Assembly (NCBI GenBank): GCA_964419505.1
Contig: CAYQPZ010000043.1
Location: 1-8,815 of the forward strand
DNA length: 8,815 nt
Source: Nitrosopelagicus sp964419505
Lineage (GTDB): Archaea > Thermoproteota > Nitrososphaeria > Nitrososphaerales > Nitrosopumilaceae
Direction: 5' to 3'
The notes beneath the pieces are model-generated. The model worked only from the letters and a program-made list of their open reading frames with translations. It ran no database searches and was not told the origin of the DNA. Numbering within the stretch: position 1 is the first letter of the stretch; every line of letters begins with the position of its first letter. The position numbers and the translations under genes are program-made. Positions 4,942 through 8,815 of this stretch are shown here, piece after piece.

Positions 4942-6861
4942 TCAGTTATCTTTGCTAATAGCATTTTGTAGATCATCAAAGGCAGATTGTACTTCTTCCA
5001 CAGCGGCACCGTCTTCTAATGTACTCACATCACCAACATTTTCCTTATTTGCAATAGCCTTTAGAAGCCTACGCATTATTTTTCCACTTCTTGTTTTTGG
5101 AAGTTTTGCCACAAAATAAAATTCGGATGGAGTTGCAATAGGTCCTATACCATTTCTAACATGTTCGATTAACTCTTTACGTAAAACATCATTTGGTGTG
5201 TTAATACCTTCTTTCACAACAATAAATGCAATAATTGACTCTCCCTTTATTTCATCAGGTATTCCGCACACTGCAGACTCTGCAACATCATTATGTGAAA
5301 CAAAAGCGCTTTCTAATTCTGCAGTTCCAATCCTATGACCTGCAACTTTCAAAACATCATCAGATCTTCCCAATAACCAAATATATCCATCACTATCTTT
5401 AATGGCATAATCCCCTGGGTAATACATTCCCTGATACTTTGACCAATACACGTCTCTATACTTGTCATCATCACCCCATAATGTGAGTAACATTCCAGGC
5501 CAAGGTTTCCTAATCACTAATGAACCCTTAACACCATCATCAACTTCATTTCCATCATCACCAACTACTACAATATCAACACCCGGAATTGGTCTTGTTG
5601 CTGACCCTGGTTTTAATGGAATGGTCTCAATCCCTGGTAGATTACTAATCATCATTCCACCTGTTTCTGTTTGCCACCATGTATCAATTATTGGACATTT
5701 ATTCTTCCCAATCACATCAAAATACCATTTCCAAACTTCAGGATTAATTGGTTCACCTACCGTTCCAAGAAGACGTAACGATGATAAATTAAAAGAATTT
5801 GGAATGTCATCGCCAAATTTCATAAACATACGTAATGCAGTTGGTGTTGTGTAGAAAATCGTCACGTTATATTTTTGAATTATATTCCACATTCTTGATG
5901 CGTTAGGATAATCTGGTGCACCTTCATACATTACTTGTGTTGCACCATGTAAAAGTGGTCCATACACAACATAGCTGTGACCTGTCACCCAACCTATATC
6001 AGCAGTACAAAAATATATGTCACTATCTTTAATATCAAATGCCCACTTGAATGTAGAGTATAAGTGAGTTAGATATCCTCCAGTTCCATGTAAAACTCCC
6101 TTTGGTTTTCCTGTTGTTCCAGAAGTATATAATATGTAGATTGGATGTGTGCTTTCAAGTTTTTCAGCATCACAATCGTCTGATGCTTTATCCATCAAAT
6201 CTGACCAAATGCAATCTTTGTCATTTAATGATATATCATTATGTGCTCGTCTAAACACTATAACATGTTCTACTGAACTAACATGTGACACAGCTTCATC
6301 TACTATATCTTTGAGTTTAATGAGTTTGCCTTTTCTAAATCCACCATCTGCAGTGATTATTATTTTCGAGCCCGAATCAACCACTCTATCCTTTAATGAA
6401 GTTGCACTAAATCCAGAAAAAACAACTGTGTGGATAGCACCTATTCTTGCGCATGCTAACATTGCAATTACCAATTCTGGAATCATCGGAAGATAAATTG
6501 TTATTCGATCACCATTTTTGACTCCCAATGATTTAAGCACATTTGCAAATTTTTTGGTCTGCACATAGAGTTGTCTATATGTAATGGTACGAGAATTTCC
6601 GTCTTCACCTTCCCAAAAAATTGCAGTTTTGGATGATTTTTCTTTCTGGTTAACATCTAGTGCATTATATGACGCATTAATCTCTCCACCAGTAAACCAT
6701 TTTGCAAATGGTGGATTCCAGTCAATAGTTTTTTCCCATAATTTGAACCATTTTAGAAGTTTCGCCCTTTCATTCCAAAATAAAATCGGGTCAGATTCTG
6801 AATCATTTCGTATAGAAGTATCATTGTTACCTAAGCCAATTTCAAATTTTTTAGAATTCAA
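4942..6861 (-). CDS. acs: AMP-forming acetyl-CoA synthetase
   Basis: Activates acetate (perhaps also propionate) to the CoA thioester using ATP, via an acyl-adenylate. At 639 aa it is close to the usual 650. The ATP loop YTSGTTGKPKG is at 245-255, the A5 motif DTWWQTETGG at 393-402, the hinge motif GRSDDVLKVAGHRI at 498-511, and KTRSGKIMRR near the end with catalytic Lys594. That lysine is also the usual acetylation switch. The acetate-pocket residues are kept: Val292 and Thr293 (GWVTG), Val368 (GTVGE) and Trp396. Trp396, equivalent to Trp414 of Salmonella Acs, limits the pocket to short acids. A 3-hydroxypropionate or propionate ligase role cannot be excluded, but characterised thaumarchaeal 3HP activation uses an ADP-forming enzyme of another family. 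The frame has no ATG; it starts with TTG, after ATA and shortly after a stop (TAA ATC ATA TTG). The TATA box TTTTAAAA lies 21 nt before ATATTG. Confidence 0.93.
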   Translation of the reverse strand: MNSKKFEIGLGNNDTSIRNDSESDPILFWNERAKLLKWFKLWEKTIDWNPPFAKWFTGGEINASYNALDVNQKEKSSKTAIFWEGEDGNSRTITYRQLYVQTKKFANVLKSLGVKNGDRITIYLPMIPELVIAMLACARIGAIHTVVFSGFSATSLKDRVVDSGSKIIITADGGFRKGKLIKLKDIVDEAVSHVSSVEHVIVFRRAHNDISLNDKDCIWSDLMDKASDDCDAEKLESTHPIYILYTSGTTGKPKGVLHGTGGYLTHLYSTFKWAFDIKDSDIYFCTADIGWVTGHSYVVYGPLLHGATQVMYEGAPDYPNASRMWNIIQKYNVTIFYTTPTALRMFMKFGDDIPNSFNLSSLRLLGTVGEPINPEVWKWYFDVIGKNKCPIIDTWWQTETGGMMISNLPGIETIPLKPGSATRPIPGVDIVVVGDDGNEVDDGVKGSLVIRKPWPGMLLTLWGDDDKYRDVYWSKYQGMYYPGDYAIKDSDGYIWLLGRSDDVLKVAGHRIGTAELESAFVSHNDVAESAVCGIPDEIKGESIIAFIVVKEGINTPNDVLRKELIEHVRNGIGPIATPSEFYFVAKLPKTRSGKIMRRLLKAIANKENVGDVSTLEDGAAVEEVQSAFDDLQNAISKDN

Positions 6862-6885
6862 TATGATTTAGATTATAATGTGTGA

Positions 6886-6893
6886 TTTTAAAA
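6886..6893 (-). promoter_or_regulatory. TATA box for acs
   Basis: Minus-strand TTTTAAAA is followed by exactly 21 nt and then ATATTG, whose TTG opens the acs frame. The same box, spacing and start hexamer occur upstream of the unrelated gene at 7883. The box lies just after the cdvA stop, in a 45-bp gap. Confidence 0.6.
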
Positions 6894-6906
6894 TGTTAGA
6901 TTTTGT

Positions 6907-7749
6907 CTAGTCTTGATTCATTCGTTTAAGCCAATCTGACTCTGAGAATTTTTTTTCTTGCGTTTGTTCTTCGTGTACTGATGATTCAGTTTCTGGAATT
7001 ATCATTGGTGGATTATGAACCTGTTCCGAAGATGAGGACTCTGTACCAGGTGGTTCTGGCAAACGAGACTCTATTGGCTCACCTCCGTCTGGATTTGTGA
7101 GATATGTTACTGCAGAATCCTGTATTGGATGTAATGCAGGTCCTGTAGTTAGCACATCTTCTATAGATAGATTTGTAAGTCTGGATTTAACTTTACCAAT
7201 CTCATCTTTTTCATAGTTCATGTGCTGAAGCATTTCGTCAGTTTCTTGTTGAACTTGTTCGAATGTTTCCTGAGAAATCTCGTTACTTTTGCATTGCACT
7301 TTTGCATCAAACAAAAGAACTTTTACAGCTTTCAACTGTGAATTGATTTCAACAACACGCTCTTCTAATTCAGAATTTATTTCTGTTTCAGTGTTTTGTA
7401 AAGTCATTAATTTCGTTCTGTTCTTCTCATGAATTAATTCTGCATCATCTTTCATGGTGTCGTTGTCAGAAACAATTTCCATTAACGCAGTAAGACGTCG
7501 GACAGTAAGCTCTTTATCTTTGAGCAGACGTTGTGAGTCCAATCTCCACTTTGGAATGAAAATCACTACTTCAGATTTTACAACGAGTTGTTCATATGAA
7601 ATTTGTTTTAAACCTTCTGAACCGCAATTGATTCCTACGGTTTGAATGGAACCGTCAATGTCAGTTGAAGTGCCTAAGACCTTTCCCATTGGTGCGCCAT
7701 ACATATCTTTGACTGGCATCCCAATTATGCTTACATCGTTGCTACTCAT
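6907..7749 (-). CDS. cdvA: CdvA-like archaeal cell-division protein
   Basis: Probable CdvA, which marks the division site, binds membrane and DNA, and recruits the ESCRT-III-like CdvB in archaea with the Cdv machinery. The 280 aa from ATG 7749 show the family layout. A PRC-barrel-like domain is at about 8-68 (IIGMPVKDMYGAPMGKVLG, then ending VVIFIPKW). Long charged helices follow at about 70-200 with heptad-like stretches typical of a coiled coil. A Pro/Ser/Glu-rich linker is at about 200-262, and a short conserved-looking tail (ESDWLKRMNQD) sits where Sulfolobus CdvA carries its ESCRT-III-binding peptide. The frame opens at a TTG (7782), but that falls at the TATA box, so ATG 7749 is chosen. 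It stands alone without cdvB or cdvC, which as far as I recall is usual in thaumarchaea. The alternative is another PRC-barrel coiled-coil protein. Confidence 0.85.
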   Translation of the reverse strand: MSSNDVSIIGMPVKDMYGAPMGKVLGTSTDIDGSIQTVGINCGSEGLKQISYEQLVVKSEVVIFIPKWRLDSQRLLKDKELTVRRLTALMEIVSDNDTMKDDAELIHEKNRTKLMTLQNTETEINSELEERVVEINSQLKAVKVLLFDAKVQCKSNEISQETFEQVQQETDEMLQHMNYEKDEIGKVKSRLTNLSIEDVLTTGPALHPIQDSAVTYLTNPDGGEPIESRLPEPPGTESSSSEQVHNPPMIIPETESSVHEEQTQEKKFSESDWLKRMNQD

Positions 7750-7769
7750 AATGTTGAATTGAAAGATCT

Positions 7770-7777
7770 GTATAATC
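7770..7777 (-). promoter_or_regulatory. Putative TATA box for cdvA
   Basis: Minus-strand GATTATAC ends 20 nt before the ATG at 7749, giving leaderless spacing. It lies in a 133-bp divergent region shared with the gene at 7883; apart from the two TATA boxes I see no other clear signal in that region. Confidence 0.55.
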
Positions 7778-7850
7778 GACAAAGTGTGAATAAGGTTAGA
7801 ATTTTTGGTACAAACAAATTAACTAAATTAAACTTCGTGCCTAAACGCAA

Positions 7851-7858
7851 TTTTAAAA
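7851..7858 (+). promoter_or_regulatory. TATA box for the 108-aa gene
   Basis: Plus-strand TTTTAAAA, then 21 nt, then ATATTG. The arrangement is identical to that of acs. It probably drives the unknown gene and the ThyX-like gene behind it. Confidence 0.6.
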
Positions 7859-7882
7859 TTCAATCAGACACGCCTTACTATA

Positions 7883-8209
7883 TTGATTGAGAAAGAAGAA
7901 ATTGGAAAGGTATTACAATTTGTTTCCGAATACTGGGACAAATTAAAGGATGACCAGAATAATGAAGCTCTCAAAATACTACCAAGTAAATTTTGGATGA
8001 AGTCGTTTGGTGGACCAGTTGGTAATAATAAAGGTCCTAAAGGAAGATGGATTACAACATTAATGTATACAGAAGATTCTGATGTGGATAAAGCATTCAA
8101 AGAAGTTTTAACCCGTTGGCAAATAAAAGGACAGCAATCATCCACTAATCTACCAACCAAATCACCCGATCTAATTCAAATTGGTTCAGGTAAAAATAAA
8201 ACCAATTAG
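7883..8209 (+). CDS. Conserved-looking protein of unknown function, 108 aa
   Basis: I do not recognise this protein. It is soluble, with no signal peptide or membrane helix. Residues 1-40 look helical and charged (KEEIGKVLQFVSEYWDKL). A Gly/Lys/Pro turn (FGGPVGNNKGPKGRW, about 42-56) follows, then a strand (WITTLMYTED) and an amphipathic helix (VDKAFKEVLTRWQ). The last 28 residues are polar and probably disordered. The only plausible start is TTG at 7883, since the first ATG (residue 39) would remove a third of the chain. The frame has no start codon from the stop at 7829 up to this TTG, apart from an ATA just before it. A TATA box lies 21 nt before ATATTG. The ThyX-like gene begins 15 nt after its stop, so the two are probably cotranscribed, and a functional link is possible but unproven. 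Confidence 0.72.
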   Translation: MIEKEEIGKVLQFVSEYWDKLKDDQNNEALKILPSKFWMKSFGGPVGNNKGPKGRWITTLMYTEDSDVDKAFKEVLTRWQIKGQQSSTNLPTKSPDLIQIGSGKNKTN

Positions 8210-8224
8210 AAAAGTTAGAATCTA

Positions 8225-8815
8225 TTGTCTGAATTTACTGATACAGAGAAAAAGAGATTATTACGACATTTTTCAAATGTAGATAAATCAGTTTTTGCAA
8301 TAATTACACCACAACAAGTTGACCGTGGTGCTCTGATGTCACGCTATAGTAGAACCGATAAGAGTATGAGGAAAATTTTCTTAGACGAATTTTTAAAAAA
8401 TAAAAATCGTGGAGAAGAATTTTACACTAGAGTCCTTTTAGAATATGGAGATGACTCTGTTGCAGAACTTGGTGGTGCACAAATTGCAATTGAAGGATTA
8501 TCAAACATTGCGGTAAAAAAAATTGAAGACCGAAGAATTGGATTATCATATTTAGAAAAATCATCACGTTATGTTTCATGGGATAAAAAAATTAATGGTA
8601 AATACAAATTTTATCGTGAACCAGACATTATGAAATCACGTTATGCTGATATCTACTTAGATGCATGCAATCTTGATTTTGATATCTACACACGAAGTAT
8701 ACAATCTATGTTGAAATTAATTCGTGAGCATGATTCTATTGAAAATTATAGTTTCAAGGAACATAGTGGTAAAGAAAAAAAGTTTGGGCAATTAAATGAT
8801 AGTAATGATGTTAAA
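8225..8815 (+). CDS. thyX: Divergent ThyX-superfamily protein (3' end cut by window)
   Basis: The family makes dTMP from dUMP with FAD and methylene-tetrahydrofolate. The first 197 codons are present. Residues 73-116 align with the ThyX core: YGDDSVAELGGAQIAIEG (74-91) against the usual GHxSVxEH region, and DRRIGLSYLEKSSRY (102-116) against RHRxxS...SxRY. Ser108, Tyr109, Ser113, Arg115 and Tyr116 are kept. However, the RHR triad reads Arg-Arg-Ile, and the EH of GHxSVxEH reads Glu-Leu. An N-terminal block (FAIITPQQVDRGALMSRYSR) precedes the core, so the full protein may be longer than a standard ThyX and could hold a second domain beyond the window. It may therefore be a ThyX paralogue rather than a working thymidylate synthase. 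The start is TTG at 8225; the first ATG (residue 38) would cut conserved sequence. It begins 15 nt after the preceding gene, with no clear Shine-Dalgarno sequence. Confidence 0.82.
   Translation, partial: MSEFTDTEKKRLLRHFSNVDKSVFAIITPQQVDRGALMSRYSRTDKSMRKIFLDEFLKNKNRGEEFYTRVLLEYGDDSVAELGGAQIAIEGLSNIAVKKIEDRRIGLSYLEKSSRYVSWDKKINGKYKFYREPDIMKSRYADIYLDACNLDFDIYTRSIQSMLKLIREHDSIENYSFKEHSGKEKKFGQLNDSNDVK

Noticed and set aside
4932..5009. Upstream extension of the zinc-ribbon frame over the end of acs
   Set aside because: It is out of frame with acs, has no domain, and an ATG directly after the acs stop gives a compact zinc ribbon.
5462..5854. Long open frame (130 codons) on the plus strand inside acs
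   Set aside because: It is antisense to well-conserved acs motifs (the A5 region), is Ser/Pro-rich as expected for a shadow frame, and has no promoter.
7837..7890. A 17-codon frame from GTG (MPKRNFKIQSDTPYYID) upstream of the 108-aa gene, a possible leader peptide
   Set aside because: It spans the TATA box of the downstream gene, so it would lie largely upstream of the predicted transcript, and it has no promoter or ribosome-binding site of its own.
7864..8160. Minus-strand open frame of 98 codons opposite the 108-aa gene
   Set aside because: The plus-strand frame has a TATA box at leaderless spacing and continues into a cotranscribed gene; the minus frame shows no recognisable domain.
1..8815. 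tRNA genes, CRISPR arrays, insertion sequences or attachment sites
   Set aside because: I saw no cloverleaf-type T-arm motifs, regularly spaced repeats, transposase motifs or terminal inverted repeats; base composition appears even throughout.

Overview
The window looks like chromosomal DNA of an ammonia-oxidising archaeon (Nitrososphaeria/Thaumarchaeota, most like Nitrosopumilus and relatives). It is AT-rich. It carries a split, archaeal-type methylmalonyl-CoA mutase with its epimerase and GTPase, a combination expected for the 3-hydroxypropionate/4-hydroxybutyrate (3HP/4HB) carbon-fixation cycle. It also has a protein with the layout of the archaeal division protein CdvA, and archaeal TATA boxes about 25 nt upstream of start codons, implying mostly leaderless mRNAs. 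No tRNA, rRNA, CRISPR array, insertion sequence or phage gene was seen, and no intergenic gap exceeds about 135 bp.

Layout. Positions 1-2906 (minus strand): an operon meaB -> mutase large subunit -> methylmalonyl-CoA epimerase (cut by the window start). Positions 2977-3399 (plus): the cobalamin-binding mutase small subunit, transcribed divergently from meaB across a 70-bp promoter region. Positions 3400-4398 (minus): ilvC, whose stop codon directly abuts that of the small subunit. Positions 4481-4771 (minus): a 96-aa protein that may be a catalytically dead nuclease-like OB fold. Positions 4812-6861 (minus): an AMP-forming acetyl-CoA synthetase followed by a 39-aa zinc-ribbon protein. Positions 6907-7749 (minus): cdvA. 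Positions 7883-8815 (plus): a 108-aa protein of unknown function, then the start of a divergent ThyX-superfamily protein that runs off the window.

How they work together. Epimerase, mutase (two subunits) and MeaB form one step module: (S)- to (R)-methylmalonyl-CoA, then to succinyl-CoA, with MeaB guarding the B12 cofactor. In autotrophic thaumarchaea this links the propionyl-CoA carboxylation half of the 3HP/4HB cycle to the 4-hydroxybutyrate half. Acs can feed acetate into the same acetyl-CoA pool, and IlvC draws on pyruvate-derived carbon for branched-chain amino acids. CdvA, the nuclease-like protein, the zinc ribbon and the ThyX-like protein are housekeeping or unknown.

The most notable observations are these: a uniform leaderless promoter geometry that revises three start codons; two unrelated genes sharing TTTTAAAA-N21-ATATTG, with an in-frame AUA just before the UUG; a ThyX-like protein lacking key signature residues; a nuclease-like OB protein lacking catalytic residues; zero-gap convergent genes; and a heptanucleotide tandem repeat inside meaB. 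I found no clear evidence of an entirely new multi-gene system.
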